Origin: Pantoea sp. GD03673
Lineage (GTDB): Bacteria > Pseudomonadota > Gammaproteobacteria > Enterobacterales > Enterobacteriaceae
Reading direction: 5' to 3'
Length of the DNA: 64,000 nt
NCBI RefSeq assembly: GCF_029844725.1
Contig: NZ_JAOCKJ010000004.1
Coordinates: 62,001 to 126,000 of the forward strand
This document shows positions 27,143-37,740 of this stretch, piece after piece; position 1 is the stretch's first letter, and each line of letters begins with the position of its first letter. The notes below the pieces were generated by a model. That model was not told the DNA's origin. It made no database searches and worked only from the letters and a program-made list of their open reading frames with translations. The position numbers and the translations under genes were made by a program.

Positions 27143-27814
27143 TTACGCTGGCAGTGACAGGTAGTGGCCACAGGATGCCTGCTGTGCCACATCGGTGAGA
27201 TACGGAATCGTGCCCAGGCAGGGCGCAGGCAGTCGCTGCATCAGGGTGGTAAGATACGCCTGATAGCGTTTGCCAGGGGGTTCAACGGTGTTGGCTATCC
27301 AGCCCACCAGCGGCAGGCCACTCGCCCGCACCGCCTCGGCGGTGAGCAGCGCGTGGTTGATGCAGCCGAGCTTAATCCCCACCACCAGAATCACGGGCAG
27401 ATTTTCGCTGACCACCCAGTCCGCATAGGTGTGCGTCTCTGACAGCGGGGTGTACCAGCCGCCGGCTCCCTCAACCAGAATCCAGTCCGCCAGCGGCTCC
27501 AGCGCCGCCAGACCCGCAGACAGCGCCAGATGGGTAATCGGCCTGCCCTCTTCGGCGCTGACAATGTGCGGCGAGGTGGGCTCCATAAACGCCAGCGGAT
27601 TCACCTGCTGATAGGTTAAGGGCACGTTACTGAAGCGCTGCAGCGCCAGCGCGTCACTGTTGCGGATCCCCTCCGGCGTCATCTCACACCCCGACGCCAC
27701 CGGCTTATAACCCGCGCAGCGATAGCCCGCAGCGGCTGCCGCCTGCAACAGTGCGCCACTGGCGACAGTTTTACCGACCTCGGTGTCGGTGCCGGTGATA
27801 AACACCCGTTTCAT
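27143..27814 (-). CDS. bioD: Dethiobiotin synthetase
   Basis: The product has 223 residues (E. coli 225). The P-loop FITGTDTEVGKTVAS binds ATP, and EGAGGWYTPLSE is the conserved dethiobiotin synthetase motif. It carboxylates diaminopelargonate to close the ureido ring. It is last in the bioBFCD operon and overlaps bioC by 4 nt. Confidence 0.95.
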   Translation of the reverse strand: MKRVFITGTDTEVGKTVASGALLQAAAAAGYRCAGYKPVASGCEMTPEGIRNSDALALQRFSNVPLTYQQVNPLAFMEPTSPHIVSAEEGRPITHLALSAGLAALEPLADWILVEGAGGWYTPLSETHTYADWVVSENLPVILVVGIKLGCINHALLTAEAVRASGLPLVGWIANTVEPPGKRYQAYLTTLMQRLPAPCLGTIPYLTDVAQQASCGHYLSLPA

Positions 27815-28566
27815 GATGCACTTACTCCATAAATTAAATGGTAACTCAGGCGATAGCCGTGCCGATCGCGTGGCCAGTGCGCCTCTAACTGCCTGAGTCG
27901 TTGTCGGGTTAAGACCTGCCCGTTGCGGCCCTGATGCAGATGGGTTGCCCCAATTCCTTTCAGGGATCGCATGGCGCTGAGCGCATCGGGAAAATGCAGC
28001 GTTACCGTTTCTGAGCTGCAGTGCAGTTGCTCTGCGTGGCAGGCCGCCGCAATCTGCGGCTCGCTGAGAAAGCGGTTGGCGTGCGGCAACGTATCGAGAT
28101 GGGACCAGGCCTCATGCACCTCCCGCAGCGAGCCGTCGCCCAACGTGGAAAACAGCAGCGTGCCATCAGGACGCAGTACGCGCCGGAACTGACGCAGCGC
28201 GCCAGGCAGATCCTCACTCCACTGCACCGCCAGATTGCTCCATACCAGGTCAATGGTGTTATCCGCAAGCGGCAGTGCGTCGATGTCGCCCGCCAGATAG
28301 CGCTGCGCCGCGTCGTTTTCCCGCGCCTGTTGCAGCATCCGGGGAGAAAGATCCAGTGCCGTCACCTGTTTGCCACGTTCGCGCCACAGTTTGCTGTACC
28401 AGCCGGTGCCACAGCCCGCATCCAGCAGCTGCACCCCGCTGTGCGCGGGGGCACGTGCCAGCAGCGCATCGCCGCTGAGGCGTTGCAGCGCAGCATGGGC
28501 ATCGTAATAACTGGCGGCCCGGCCAAAGGCGCGTGCGACCGCCTGCTTGTCAACCCGCAGCGTCAT
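27811..28566 (-). CDS. bioC: Malonyl-ACP O-methyltransferase
   Basis: The product has 251 residues (E. coli 251). BioC methylates the malonyl end of malonyl-ACP to disguise it for pimelate synthesis. Class I SAM-methyltransferase motif [16 protein letters not shown] is seen, with [20 protein letters not shown]. The ATG at 28566 ([18 protein letters not shown]) is chosen over the upstream ATG at 28590. It overlaps bioF by 17 nt. Confidence 0.93.
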   Translation of the reverse strand: MTLRVDKQAVARAFGRAASYYDAHAALQRLSGDALLARAPAHSGVQLLDAGCGTGWYSKLWRERGKQVTALDLSPRMLQQARENDAAQRYLAGDIDALPLADNTIDLVWSNLAVQWSEDLPGALRQFRRVLRPDGTLLFSTLGDGSLREVHEAWSHLDTLPHANRFLSEPQIAAACHAEQLHCSSETVTLHFPDALSAMRSLKGIGATHLHQGRNGQVLTRQRLRQLEAHWPRDRHGYRLSYHLIYGVSAS

Positions 28567-29701
28567 GCAGCGCCTCCAGTAACCGATCAATGTCTTCAGG
28601 GCGATGGGCCGCGGTCAGAGTGATGCGCAGCCGGGCCGTCCCTGGGGGTACGGTCGGCGGCCGGATCGCGCTGACCCAGCAGCCCGCCTCCGCCAGCCTC
28701 GCTGACAGCGCCATCGCATCACCGTTTTCGCCCACCAGCAGCGGCTGAATTGCACTGCCTGAGTTCATCAGCTGCCACGGCAGCGAGGCCGCGCCGCGCC
28801 GGAAATGCGCAATGTTCTGCTGCAGCTGCTGGCGAAGTGCATCGCCCTGCCGGATCTCATTCAGCGCCGCCTGCAGCGCGACAGCCTGCGCGGCGGGCAT
28901 GGCAGTGGAATAAATCAGATGGCGACTGAACTGCAGAAAATAGTCAGCGGTGTCCGCGTCACACAGCAGCGCGGCACCGCTGACGCCAAACGCTTTGCCA
29001 AAGGTGACCACCAACAGTTCCGGTTTAACACCCTGCTGCCAGCAACTGCCGCGCCCCTGCTCACCTACCACGCCGATGCCGTGCGCATCATCCACCAGCA
29101 GCCAGCCTTCTGCCTGACGCGTCTGTTGCGCCAGAGCAGCCAGCGGCGCGCTGTCGCCATCCATACTGAAAATACCCTCGGTCACCACCAGCGTTTCGCC
29201 CGCGCAGGGTGACGCGAGCCTTGAGGCCAGGCTCTCCGGTGCGTTGTGGCTGAAACGCCGCAGCTGTGCCGGGCTGTGACTGGCGGCGTCGAGCAGCGAG
29301 GCATGGCTGAGTTTATCGGCCAGGATGCGATCGTTTTTTTCGCCCAGCAGATGGATCACCGCCTGATTGGCCGCAAAGCCGGAGATAAACAGCAACGCCC
29401 GGTCGTAGCCAAGCCAGTCGGCCAGCTGCGCTTCGAGATCGGCATGCTGGCGGTGATAACCGGTGACATGCCCCGACGCACCCGCGCCCGCGCCCGCCAG
29501 CGCCGCGCCCTGCTGCCAGCCTGCAATCACCGCCGGATGCCGGGTTAAGCCAAGATAGTCATTGCTGGAGAAATGGAGATAGCTGCGGCCACCGCTCTGC
29601 AGCGTGCGGGTCGATTGCTGATCGATAACCCGACGCTGCCGCCAGCCATCGGCGGCACGGCGCTGCGCCAGCCCCTGCCGGAGTCGTTGCTGCCAGCTCA
29701 T
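28550..29701 (-). CDS. bioF: 8-amino-7-oxononanoate synthase
   Basis: The product has 383 residues (E. coli 384). It is a PLP enzyme joining pimeloyl-ACP and alanine. Seen are [12 protein letters not shown], GSGxxG-type [32 protein letters not shown] and the PLP-lysine segment [19 protein letters not shown]. Its start overlaps the bioB stop by one base. Confidence 0.95.
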   Translation of the reverse strand: MSWQQRLRQGLAQRRAADGWRQRRVIDQQSTRTLQSGGRSYLHFSSNDYLGLTRHPAVIAGWQQGAALAGAGAGASGHVTGYHRQHADLEAQLADWLGYDRALLFISGFAANQAVIHLLGEKNDRILADKLSHASLLDAASHSPAQLRRFSHNAPESLASRLASPCAGETLVVTEGIFSMDGDSAPLAALAQQTRQAEGWLLVDDAHGIGVVGEQGRGSCWQQGVKPELLVVTFGKAFGVSGAALLCDADTADYFLQFSRHLIYSTAMPAAQAVALQAALNEIRQGDALRQQLQQNIAHFRRGAASLPWQLMNSGSAIQPLLVGENGDAMALSARLAEAGCWVSAIRPPTVPPGTARLRITLTAAHRPEDIDRLLEALHDAAG

Positions 29702-30732
29702 TACAGCGCCGCGTTGTAGAACTGTTCAGTGTCGGCATGGAAGAGCTGCTCGCTGAGCTGTTGCTCCTGCTGCTGATCGCCGTGCTGCGTGTGGGTATGT
29801 TCCGGGTTAAGCCCCAGTTTACGGAACAGCACGCGGTCTTTATCCTCTTCCGGATTAGGCGTGGTCAGCAGTTTGCAGCCGTAGAAAATGGAGTTCGCCC
29901 CGGCCATAAAGCACATTGCCTGGGTCTGCTCACTCATCTGCTCGCGGCCTGCAGAAAGGCGCACGTGCGAGGTCGGCATCATGATGCGCGCAACCGCGAT
30001 AGTGCGGATGAAATCGAAAGGCTCGACGTCATCGTTGTCCGCCAGCGGGGTGCCTTTGACCTTCACCAGCATGTTGATCGGCACACTTTCCGGCGGCACG
30101 GGCAGGTTAGCTAACTGCACCAGCAGACCGGCGCGGTCGTTTACGGTTTCACCCAAACCGACGATGCCGCCTGAACAGACTTTGATCCCGGCGTCACGCA
30201 CTTTGCCCAGCGTATCCAGACGTTCCTGATAGCTGCGGGTGGTGATGATGGAGCCGTAGAATTCCGGTGAGGTGTCGAGGTTATGGTTGTAGAAATCGAG
30301 ACCCGCGCCCGCCAGTCGCTGCGCCTGCTGTTCGCTGAGGGTGCCGAGCGTCATGCAGGTCTCCATTCCCATCGCTTTTACGCCTTCGACCATCTTTTCC
30401 AGATACGGCATATCGCGTTCGTGTGGGTTTTTCCACGCGGCACCCATGCAAAAACGGGTTGAACCGGCGGCTTTGGCCTGACGCGCGGAGGTCAGTACTT
30501 CTTCCACCTCCATCAGACGTTCCGACTCCAGACCGGTCTTGTAGCGCGCACTCTGCGGGCAATATTTACAGTCTTCCGGGCAGGCACCGGTTTTAATCGA
30601 CAGCAGGGTACTGACCTGCACCTGACGCGGATCGAAGTGCTGACGATGCACCTGCTGCGCCTGAAACATCAGTTCGAGAAAAGGTTGATCAAACAGCGCT
30701 TGCGCCTGCGCAATTGTCCAGCGTTGAGCCAT
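29701..30732 (-). CDS. bioB: Biotin synthase (radical SAM)
   Basis: The product has 343 residues (E. coli 346). The radical-SAM cluster motif CPEDCKYC and surrounding [17 protein letters not shown] are present, along with [14 protein letters not shown] and the conserved Arg of the [2Fe-2S] site region ([10 protein letters not shown]). It inserts sulfur into dethiobiotin. It is the first gene of bioBFCD, reading leftward from the BirA operator. Confidence 0.96.
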   Translation of the reverse strand: MAQRWTIAQAQALFDQPFLELMFQAQQVHRQHFDPRQVQVSTLLSIKTGACPEDCKYCPQSARYKTGLESERLMEVEEVLTSARQAKAAGSTRFCMGAAWKNPHERDMPYLEKMVEGVKAMGMETCMTLGTLSEQQAQRLAGAGLDFYNHNLDTSPEFYGSIITTRSYQERLDTLGKVRDAGIKVCSGGIVGLGETVNDRAGLLVQLANLPVPPESVPINMLVKVKGTPLADNDDVEPFDFIRTIAVARIMMPTSHVRLSAGREQMSEQTQAMCFMAGANSIFYGCKLLTTPNPEEDKDRVLFRKLGLNPEHTHTQHGDQQQEQQLSEQLFHADTEQFYNAAL

Positions 30733-30780
30733 TACGTACTCCAGAAAAGGGTGTCATCCCGACAGAAAGCAGGGGTATAC

Positions 30781-30813
30781 TTGTAAACTATATTTTTTTA
30801 TTTTGGTTTACAA
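30781..30813. promoter_or_regulatory. BirA operator between bioA and bioB
   Basis: Half-sites TTGTAAACT and GGTTTACAA are separated by exactly 15 nt of AT-rich DNA, matching the bio operator. BirA-biotinyl-AMP bound here would repress both divergent promoters. Confidence 0.92.
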
Positions 30814-30818
30814 CTCCG

Positions 30819-32123
30819 ATGACTGTCCCCGAGTTCTCCTCAGATGATGCCCGTTTTGACCGCCAGCATATCTGGCATCCCTACACCTCCATGCAGGATC
30901 CGCTGCCCTGCTACCCGGTGGTTGCCGCGCAGGGTTTCCGGCTGCAGCTGGCTGATGGCCGGGCGCTGGTGGATGGCATGTCCTCCTGGTGGGCGGCGAT
31001 TCACGGTTACAACCATCCCCGCCTGAACCAGGCGCTGACCGCGCAGGTCGCACAGATGTCGCACGTGATGTTTGGCGGCATTACCCATCCGGCGGCGGTG
31101 GCGCTCTGCCGTCAGCTGGTGGCGATGACGCCCGAGGCGCTGACGTGCGTTTTCCTGGCCGATTCCGGCTCGGTAGCGGTGGAAGTGTCGATGAAAATGG
31201 CGCTGCAGTACTGGCTGGGCAAGGGCGAGACACGCCAGCAGTTTCTGACGCTGAAACGCGGCTATCACGGCGACACCTTTGCCGCGATGTCGGTGTGCGA
31301 CCCTGAGAATTCGATGCACAGCCTGTGGCGCGGCTATCTGCCTGAGCACCACTTTGCGGCGGCCCCGGCCTGCGGCTTTGATGATGCGTGGAACGATCGT
31401 GATTTCGATGATTTCGCCAGGCTGATCGAAAAACATCACCGGCAGCTGGCGGCGGTTATCCTGGAACCGATTGTGCAGGGTGCTGGCGGCATGCGTTTCT
31501 ATCATCCGCGCTATCTGCAGCAGGTACGTGAGGCGTGCGACCGTTATGGCGTGCTGCTGATTGCGGATGAGATCGCCACCGGCTTTGGCCGTACTGGCAA
31601 GCTCTTCGCCTGTGAACATGCGGGCATTACGCCGGATATTCTCTGCGTCGGTAAAGCCCTGACGGGCGGCATGATGACGCTGGCGGCGACCCTGACCACC
31701 CGCGACGTGGCCGAGACCATCAGCCGCAGCGCAGCGGGCTGTTTTATGCATGGCCCGACCTTTATGGGGAACCCGCTGGCTTGCGCGGTCGCAGCGGAGA
31801 GCCTGACCATGCTGGCAGAAGGTCACTGGCAGCAGCAGGTGGCGGCGATTGAACAGCAGCTACGGACGGAGCTGCTGCCACTGCGGTCTTCACCGCAGGT
31901 GGCCGATGTACGCGTGCTGGGGGCGATTGGCGTCGTGGAAACCCATCAGGCGGTTAACATGGCGGCACTTCAGCAGTTCTTCGTTGAACAGGGTGTCTGG
32001 ATCCGGCCTTTCGGGCGGCTGATCTACCTGATGCCCCCTTACATCATTACCCCACAGGCGCTGAGTCAGCTGGTGCAGGCAATCAGCGACGCGCTGGCGC
32101 ATTCGCAACATTTTGCCGCCTGA
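30819..32123 (+). CDS. bioA: Adenosylmethionine-8-amino-7-oxononanoate aminotransferase
   Basis: The product has 434 residues (E. coli 429). It is a class III PLP aminotransferase that converts KAPA to DAPA with SAM as amino donor. [43 protein letters not shown] and the PLP lysine in [15 protein letters not shown] are seen. The frame is open from 30714, but the ATG at 30819, just after the BirA operator, fits the family. It diverges from bioB. Confidence 0.95.
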   Translation: MTVPEFSSDDARFDRQHIWHPYTSMQDPLPCYPVVAAQGFRLQLADGRALVDGMSSWWAAIHGYNHPRLNQALTAQVAQMSHVMFGGITHPAAVALCRQLVAMTPEALTCVFLADSGSVAVEVSMKMALQYWLGKGETRQQFLTLKRGYHGDTFAAMSVCDPENSMHSLWRGYLPEHHFAAAPACGFDDAWNDRDFDDFARLIEKHHRQLAAVILEPIVQGAGGMRFYHPRYLQQVREACDRYGVLLIADEIATGFGRTGKLFACEHAGITPDILCVGKALTGGMMTLAATLTTRDVAETISRSAAGCFMHGPTFMGNPLACAVAAESLTMLAEGHWQQQVAAIEQQLRTELLPLRSSPQVADVRVLGAIGVVETHQAVNMAALQQFFVEQGVWIRPFGRLIYLMPPYIITPQALSQLVQAISDALAHSQHFAA

Positions 32124-32198
32124 AGCGGGCTGACCGCTGGCGCTGGTGGCGCTTTTGGTTATGATGAAAGGCTATTCATCGACAGTGAAGGAGATGTG

Positions 32199-32675
32199 AT
32201 GCGCGTTTTTAGTCAGGATTTTAATGACGGCGAGAAGATGCCAGAAAAGCATGTTTTCAACGGCATGGGGTATCAGGGCGAGAATATTTCTCCTCACCTT
32301 GCCTGGGAAGCGGCCCCCGAAGGCACCAAAAGTTTCGTGGTGACCTGCTACGATCCGGATGCCCCGACCGGTTCCGGCTGGTGGCACTGGGTAGTGGCGA
32401 ATATTCCGGCCAGCACCACCTCACTGCCGCAGGGTGCCGGTTCCGGCAAAGCGTCGCTGCCCGCAGGCGCTATTCAGACCCGTACTGATTTTGGTCAGGC
32501 AGGCTACGGCGGCGCGGCACCGCCACAGGGCGAAACCCATCGCTACATTTTCACCGTGCATGCGCTGGATGTGGAGACCATTGAGGTGGATGAAGGTGCC
32601 AGTGGCGCAATGGTCGGCTTTAATGTGCATTTTCACGCACTGGCGAGCGCCTCGCTGACCGTGAATTATCAGTAA
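32199..32675 (+). CDS. ybhB: PEBP-family protein YbhB
   Basis: The product has 158 residues, as in E. coli. The phosphatidylethanolamine-binding (Raf kinase inhibitor-like) fold is shown by CYDPDAPTGSGWWHWVV and ETHRYIFTVHALD. The cellular role in bacteria is unknown. GTG at 32196 precedes the ATG at 32199; the ATG is better placed relative to AAGGAG. It follows bioA as in E. coli. Confidence 0.93.
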   Translation: MRVFSQDFNDGEKMPEKHVFNGMGYQGENISPHLAWEAAPEGTKSFVVTCYDPDAPTGSGWWHWVVANIPASTTSLPQGAGSGKASLPAGAIQTRTDFGQAGYGGAAPPQGETHRYIFTVHALDVETIEVDEGASGAMVGFNVHFHALASASLTVNYQ

Positions 32676-32773
32676 TTCAGTACATCTTTCCCGACCGGGA
32701 GCGGTGTACTTAAAAGTCTGTCCCGGTCAGCGGTGAGACCGAGCCAGCGCAGGAAATTCGGTCAAATCGGAAT

Positions 32774-32800
32774 GCCTCTCCCGCCCGGGAGAGGCGTTTT
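32774..32800 (+). terminator. Terminator between ybhB and pgl
   Basis: A 9-bp stem GCCTCTCCC/GGGAGAGGC followed by GTTTTC; it separates the convergent ybhB and pgl. Confidence 0.75.
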
Positions 32801-32809
32801 CGTCATGCG

Positions 32810-33811
32810 TTACGCCTGCAGCGGGTGAATCACCACCCACATCGGGCCCTGCCCTACCGCATAACGACCCAGCGGCTGTAACAGCCCTTTCGGTTCGCTA
32901 ATTGCATACACTTCGATGTGATGCGATTTCTGTCCCGCCGCCACCAGATAGCGTCCGCTGTTATCGATGTTGAAACCACGCGGCTGTGTTTCCGTTGGCT
33001 GGAATCCTTCCAGGGTCAGCTCATCGCCCAGTTCGCTGACGCTGAAGACCGCCAGCGTGCTGCTGGTGCGATCGCAGGCATAAAGGAAACGGCCATCCGG
33101 CGTCAGATGAATATCCGCTGCCCAGCGCGTGCCGCTGAAATCAGGCGGCATCATATCCAGCGTCTGCACGCTTTCTGCTTCGCCCTCACCCGTATTTAAT
33201 GCCCAGACCTCTACCGTGCTGTCGAGTTCGTTTACGCAGTAAGCGAACTGGCCACCCGGATGGAACTGCATATGACGCGGACCAGCGCCTTCTACCGTCG
33301 TGACCTGCGCCTGTTTACGCGGCGTCAGCTGACCGTCTGCGCCCAGCGCAAACAGGCAGATACGATCCTGCTTCAGTGCAGGCACGTAGAGGGTTCTGTT
33401 GTCCGTATCGATATTGGCCGAGTGGCATCCCTCCAGGCCGTTAATCACCTGCTGCGGGGCCTGCGGGATGCCGTCATCGCCAATCGGGCTGACGCTGACG
33501 CAGGCATCATTGTAGGAGCCGCAGAACAGGAACCTGCCCTGGCGATCGGTGGAAATGTGGGTCGGACTGCCGGGCAGCGGTGCCTGACCAGCTTCGGTCA
33601 GCGTGCCGTCGGCGGCAATCTGGAACGCCAGCACGCGGAAATTGGGACGCACGCCGACATAAAGAAAATCGCGTTTTGGACTCACCACCATCGGCTGAAC
33701 CTGGCCGGCGACATCAATCACCTGAAGCAACGTCAGCGCACCCTCATCATTCATCTGCCAGACGTGAATCTGCTGGCTTTCGGGACTGGCGGTGTAGACA
33801 ACCTGTTTCAT
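32810..33811 (-). CDS. pgl: 6-phosphogluconolactonase
   Basis: The product has 333 residues (E. coli Pgl/YbhE 331) and is a seven-bladed beta-propeller lactonase of the pentose phosphate pathway. [20 protein letters not shown] at the start, [31 protein letters not shown] and [20 protein letters not shown] show the repeated blades. It is cytoplasmic. The start has a good GGAGAA site and diverges from ybhA. Confidence 0.95.
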   Translation of the reverse strand: MKQVVYTASPESQQIHVWQMNDEGALTLLQVIDVAGQVQPMVVSPKRDFLYVGVRPNFRVLAFQIAADGTLTEAGQAPLPGSPTHISTDRQGRFLFCGSYNDACVSVSPIGDDGIPQAPQQVINGLEGCHSANIDTDNRTLYVPALKQDRICLFALGADGQLTPRKQAQVTTVEGAGPRHMQFHPGGQFAYCVNELDSTVEVWALNTGEGEAESVQTLDMMPPDFSGTRWAADIHLTPDGRFLYACDRTSSTLAVFSVSELGDELTLEGFQPTETQPRGFNIDNSGRYLVAAGQKSHHIEVYAISEPKGLLQPLGRYAVGQGPMWVVIHPLQA

Positions 33812-33966
33812 GCATTCTCCTTTTTTGCTGCCTGATCATGAACTGTGAATCACTGTAGCGCGTTTTATTGCCCCACGCTGGAATCATTTGTGCCCTGTTT
33901 TTTGTCTCCGGGCCGGAGTCGGGTGTAGACTTCAGCCCCTGCAAACCTGAATAAATGAGAGGATAA

Positions 33967-34785
33967 ATGAGCTACCGGGTAATTGCCCTCGACCTCGACG
34001 GCACGCTGCTGACCCCAGCCAAAACGATTCTGCCGCAGTCAATTGACGCGCTGAACCAGGCCCGCCAGGCGGGTGTTCATGTCGCTATCGTGACCGGACG
34101 GCATCACTGCGCTATCCACCCTTTTTATCAGGCGTTACAACTGGATACACCCGCAATCTGCTGTAATGGCACCTATTTGTATGATTATCAGGCGAAAAAG
34201 GTGCTGGCGTCCGATCCTCTCGACCCGCAGCTCGCATTACGGGTGATTGAGATGCTGGATCAGCAGCAGATTCACGGCTTGCTCTACGTGGATGACGCCA
34301 TGCTCTATCAGACCCCAACCGGGCATGTGATGCGCACCCTGAAATGGGCCGAATCCCTGCCTGAGCATCAGCGTCCGCTGTTCCGTCAGGTGCCTGACTT
34401 AGCCCAGGCGGCGCGAGACGCCGGTTCAATCTGGAAATTTGCCCTGTCGCACGACAACCATGCGGAGCTGCAACAGTTCGCCACAACGGTGGAAGCAGAG
34501 CTGGGGCTGGCCTGCGAATGGTCATGGCACGATCAGGTGGATATCGCCAAAGGCGGCAACAGTAAGGGCAAACGGCTGGCGCAGTGGGTTGAATCGCTGG
34601 GGCTCAGCATGGCGGATGTGATCGCGTTCGGTGATAACTATAACGATCTCAGCATGCTGGAAACGGCCGGACTGGGCGTGGCGATGGGCAATGCTGACGA
34701 AGCAATCAAGGCGCGGGCGAAAAAGGTGATCGGCACCAACCTTGAAACCAGCATTGCAGACACCCTCTATCAGTACGTGTTGTAA
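33967..34785 (+). CDS. ybhA: HAD-family pyridoxal phosphatase YbhA
   Basis: The product has 272 residues, as in E. coli. It is a Cof-type HAD phosphatase: motif I ALDLDGTLL (nucleophile Asp9), motif II VTGR, Lys in QVDIAKGGNSKGKRL, and motif IV VIAFGDNYNDLSML are seen. E. coli YbhA dephosphorylates pyridoxal phosphate. Its stop codon abuts the modC stop exactly. Confidence 0.93.
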   Translation: MSYRVIALDLDGTLLTPAKTILPQSIDALNQARQAGVHVAIVTGRHHCAIHPFYQALQLDTPAICCNGTYLYDYQAKKVLASDPLDPQLALRVIEMLDQQQIHGLLYVDDAMLYQTPTGHVMRTLKWAESLPEHQRPLFRQVPDLAQAARDAGSIWKFALSHDNHAELQQFATTVEAELGLACEWSWHDQVDIAKGGNSKGKRLAQWVESLGLSMADVIAFGDNYNDLSMLETAGLGVAMGNADEAIKARAKKVIGTNLETSIADTLYQYVL

Positions 34786-35844
34786 TCAGGGCGTCACCGA
34801 GACGCTTTTGATCTGGGCATAAAGCCACTGTTCGGGGCGGATGCCCAGTTCATCCCGCGCCCAGGGCGTAATGCGTGCCCAGAGTTCGCTGATGCCGATG
34901 CGCAGTTTCACTTCCACCTGATCCCCGACCTCCAGCAGCTCGACCACCTGTGCCGGTAAAATGTTGCGGATGGAGGTGTGCTGCGGTGGTTGCAGCGCCA
35001 GCGAAACATCGGACGAGGCGATGCGAATACGCAGCGGGGTTTTCACCGGCTGATTCACCCGACTCACCCAGATGTGCTGATCGCCCAGCGACAGCGCGGT
35101 CATCGGGTAGTCAGGATGCTGCTCCAGCACCTGCACCCGCAGTACGCTGGTCAGTTCGCTCACCGGCAGCCAGGGCCGCATTGCGCTGCTGCTCCAGACC
35201 CGCTCCAGCGGCCCAAAGGCTTTGACCTTGCCCGCATCCAGCACCAGCACGTTATCTGCCAGATGCAGGATCTCATCCAGGCTGTGCGAGACGTAAAGCA
35301 TCGGAATATCGACCTGCTTCGCCAGCTTTTGCAGCCAGGGCATCAGTTCACGTTTGCGCGGCAGATCCAGCGACGCCAGCGGCTCATCCAGCAGCAGCAT
35401 ATCCGGTGCGGTCAGCAGCGCACGACCTATCGCGACCCGCTGCTTTTCACCGCCCGACAGCGACAGCGGAAAACGCGAAAGCAGCGCCTCCAGCCCCAGC
35501 AGCGAAACCAGACTGTCGAACTGCGCTTTCATCGACGGGGCCATGCCATATTGCAGGTTGCCCCGGACCCGGTAGTGCGGAAAGAGCCGCGCATCCTGAA
35601 ACACATAACCGATGCGCCGTTTTTCCGGCGGCAGCGCAACCTTCTGCTCCGCATCAAACAGCAGACGATCGTTAAGTTCAATTCGCCCACGCTGCGGCAG
35701 GGTCAGGCCGCTGATCGCATTGATCAGTGAGGTTTTACCGGCACCGGAAACACCGAAAATGGCGGTGATGCCTTTGGCCGGGATCTGCAGGTCAACCTCC
35801 AGCTGGTGATCGCCCTGCTGCTGCATAAAGTTGAGTGATAGCAT
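34786..35844 (-). CDS. modC: Molybdate ABC transporter ATP-binding protein
   Basis: The product has 352 residues (E. coli 352). Walker [11 protein letters not shown], signature [16 protein letters not shown], Walker [12 protein letters not shown] and a C-terminal MOP (molybdate-binding) domain from about residue 290 are present. It powers molybdate import through ModB. It is third in modABC; its ATG overlaps the last base of the modB stop. Confidence 0.96.
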   Translation of the reverse strand: MLSLNFMQQQGDHQLEVDLQIPAKGITAIFGVSGAGKTSLINAISGLTLPQRGRIELNDRLLFDAEQKVALPPEKRRIGYVFQDARLFPHYRVRGNLQYGMAPSMKAQFDSLVSLLGLEALLSRFPLSLSGGEKQRVAIGRALLTAPDMLLLDEPLASLDLPRKRELMPWLQKLAKQVDIPMLYVSHSLDEILHLADNVLVLDAGKVKAFGPLERVWSSSAMRPWLPVSELTSVLRVQVLEQHPDYPMTALSLGDQHIWVSRVNQPVKTPLRIRIASSDVSLALQPPQHTSIRNILPAQVVELLEVGDQVEVKLRIGISELWARITPWARDELGIRPEQWLYAQIKSVSVTP

Positions 35845-36533
35845 CAGCTTTCCATCCGCTTACGGCCTGCGCGCGCCAGCCATTCCGACGCCAGCAGTGA
35901 CGCCAGGGCCAGCACGATAGCAATGACGCAGAGCCGCGCCGCCGCGCCCTCGGCACCGGGGGTTTCAATCAGGGTAAACATCGCCAGCGGAAGCGTTCGC
36001 GTCTCGCCGGGAATATTGGAAACAAAGGTAATAGTGGCACCGAATTCGCCCAGCGATCGGGCAAATGCCAGCACCGTTCCCACAATGATGCCCGGCAGGG
36101 TCAGCGGCAGCGTGATGGTGAAAAAGACCCGCCAGCGCCCGGCACCCAGCGTGTGCGCCGCCTGCTCCAGGCGGCTATCGACCGCCTCCAGCGCCAGCCG
36201 GATAGCGCGCACCATCAACGGAAAGGCGATCACGGCAGACGCCAGCGCGGCCCCGCGCCAGCTGAATGCAAAGCTGAATCCGAACCAGTCAAACAGCTTT
36301 TCGCCAATGATGCCGCGTCGTCCCAGGCTAATCAGCAGCAGATAACCCACCACCACCGGTGGCAGCACCAGCGGCAGGTGGATCAGGCTGTCGAGCAGCG
36401 CTTTGCCCGGAAAACGGCAGCGCACCAGAATCCACGCCATCAGGATGCCAAACGGCAGACTGACAAGCACGGCTATGCCAGACACTTTAAGGCTAAGCAG
36501 TACCGCCTGCCATTCGGGATCGCTGAGTATCAT
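35844..36533 (-). CDS. modB: Molybdate ABC transporter permease
   Basis: The product has 229 residues, as in E. coli. It is an inner-membrane permease with about five to six helices and the coupling-helix motif [20 protein letters not shown]. It overlaps modA by 4 nt. Confidence 0.95.
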   Translation of the reverse strand: MILSDPEWQAVLLSLKVSGIAVLVSLPFGILMAWILVRCRFPGKALLDSLIHLPLVLPPVVVGYLLLISLGRRGIIGEKLFDWFGFSFAFSWRGAALASAVIAFPLMVRAIRLALEAVDSRLEQAAHTLGAGRWRVFFTITLPLTLPGIIVGTVLAFARSLGEFGATITFVSNIPGETRTLPLAMFTLIETPGAEGAAARLCVIAIVLALASLLASEWLARAGRKRMES

Positions 36534-37303
36534 TTCGTCGGTGTGAATCCGTAATGTGTGAAGATCGCCGCGGCCTGCGGCCCTTTCAGGTAATCATAAA
36601 ACGCTTTAACGGCAGCCGTATCGTGATCGTTAACGATCGCCATCGGATATTCTACCGGTTTATGGCTGCTGGCCGGAAAACGTCCCGCCACCTGCACCTT
36701 GTCGCTGGCGACCGCGTCAGACCCGTAGACAATGCCATACGGGGTTTCGTTACGCTCCACCAGCGCCAGGGCTGCCCGCACATTATTGGCGGGCGCTAAC
36801 GCGGGCGCAACTTGCTGCCAGGCACCCAGATTTTGCAACGCCTCTTTGGCGTAGATGCCCGCCGGAACGTGGTCGGGGTCGCCCACCGCCAGACGCTCAC
36901 CGTGCAGCAACGTTTTCCAGTCCGTCTGCGCATTCAGCGTCACCGTTTTGGCGGGGGCACTGCGTGGCGCAATCAGCACCAGATCGTTGCCCAGCAGGGT
37001 AAAGCGGCTATGGGCAATGACGCTTTTCTTCGCGACGGCATCATCCATCCACTGCTGATCGGCAGAGATAAACAGGTCGGCAGGCGCACCCTGTTCAAGC
37101 TGACGCGCCAGCGTAGAGGAGGAGGCGAACGACGAGACGACCGTCACGCCCTTTTCCCTCTGATACTGGCTGGCAATATCCTGCATCGCGTTGGTCAGCG
37201 AAGCAGCAGCAAACACGGTGATATTGTCAGCGGCCACAGCCTGTCCGGCCAGCGACACGGTAACCAGCGCCGCGACGCTCCAGCGTGTGTAATTTAATGA
37301 CAT
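36530..37303 (-). CDS. modA: Molybdate-binding periplasmic protein
   Basis: The product has 257 residues (E. coli 257). A signal peptide (about 1-24, ending QAVAA) is followed by the molybdate-binding fold: FAAASLTNAMQDIASQY, SFASSSTLARQLEQGAPADL, SADQQWMDDA. It captures molybdate and tungstate. It is the first gene of modABC, downstream of a ModE operator. Confidence 0.95.
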   Translation of the reverse strand: MSLNYTRWSVAALVTVSLAGQAVAADNITVFAAASLTNAMQDIASQYQREKGVTVVSSFASSSTLARQLEQGAPADLFISADQQWMDDAVAKKSVIAHSRFTLLGNDLVLIAPRSAPAKTVTLNAQTDWKTLLHGERLAVGDPDHVPAGIYAKEALQNLGAWQQVAPALAPANNVRAALALVERNETPYGIVYGSDAVASDKVQVAGRFPASSHKPVEYPMAIVNDHDTAAVKAFYDYLKGPQAAAIFTHYGFTPTK

Positions 37304-37320
37304 GATTCTCTCCGGCTATT

Positions 37321-37344
37321 CGTTGTGTAGCCGATAATATAACG
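37321..37344. promoter_or_regulatory. ModE operator of modABC
   Basis: On the minus strand CGTTATATT, 7 nt, then ACACAACG; the left half matches the ModE box well, the right half is weaker. It lies 18 nt upstream of the modA start, where E. coli ModE-molybdate represses the operon. Confidence 0.75.
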
Positions 37345-37404
37345 CATTATCAGGGAGGTTCAGTAAATTATCGGCAGGCGCAACAGAAGGTTGAATGGGG
37401 GCGG

Positions 37405-37441
37405 GATAAAAATGACACGCCCGCCGGGGAGGGCGGGCGTG
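37405..37441 (-). terminator. Terminator of acrZ
   Basis: A 10-bp GC stem (CACGCCCGCC/GGCGGGCGTG) followed on the minus strand by TCATTTTTATC, just after the acrZ stop. Confidence 0.8.
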
Positions 37442-37448
37442 GCAGAAA

Positions 37449-37604
37449 TTAATTGTGCGAACGGGCTGACGATTTTTCGCGATGACCCACTTTAGAGAAG
37501 ATGTTAAACACTTCACCCAGGCCATAAATCATACCCAGCATCAGCGCCATTACCACAGGGACCATCAGTACGGCCACGGCGAGGCTTTTCAGTAATTCCA
37601 GCAT
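37449..37604 (-). CDS. acrZ: AcrAB-TolC pump accessory protein AcrZ
   Basis: The small protein has 51 residues (E. coli AcrZ 49). It starts [20 protein letters not shown] and continues [15 protein letters not shown], one transmembrane helix that packs against AcrB and shifts its substrate range. The frame is open further upstream (to 37691), but the ATG at 37604 matches the family. It lies between modA and modE as in E. coli, where it is co-regulated with stress and ModE sites. Confidence 0.93.
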   Translation of the reverse strand: MLELLKSLAVAVLMVPVVMALMLGMIYGLGEVFNIFSKVGHREKSSARSHN

Positions 37605-37740
37605 GGAGAGTCTCACTTTGCTAACAAAAAAGTGATTGTAACGGGTCAGGAAAATTTTGCGCAGCCCTTTTCGTGCTTTTACTTTGGTCACAAAACGCCG
37701 CTATCATCGGCCTTCGCCTTAACCCTTTGCCGGAGCTGTC

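Noticed and set aside
32676-32809. Lambda-type attB between the bio and gal regions
   Set aside because: In E. coli attB lies in this part of the map, but the 15-bp core was not found between ybhB and pgl.
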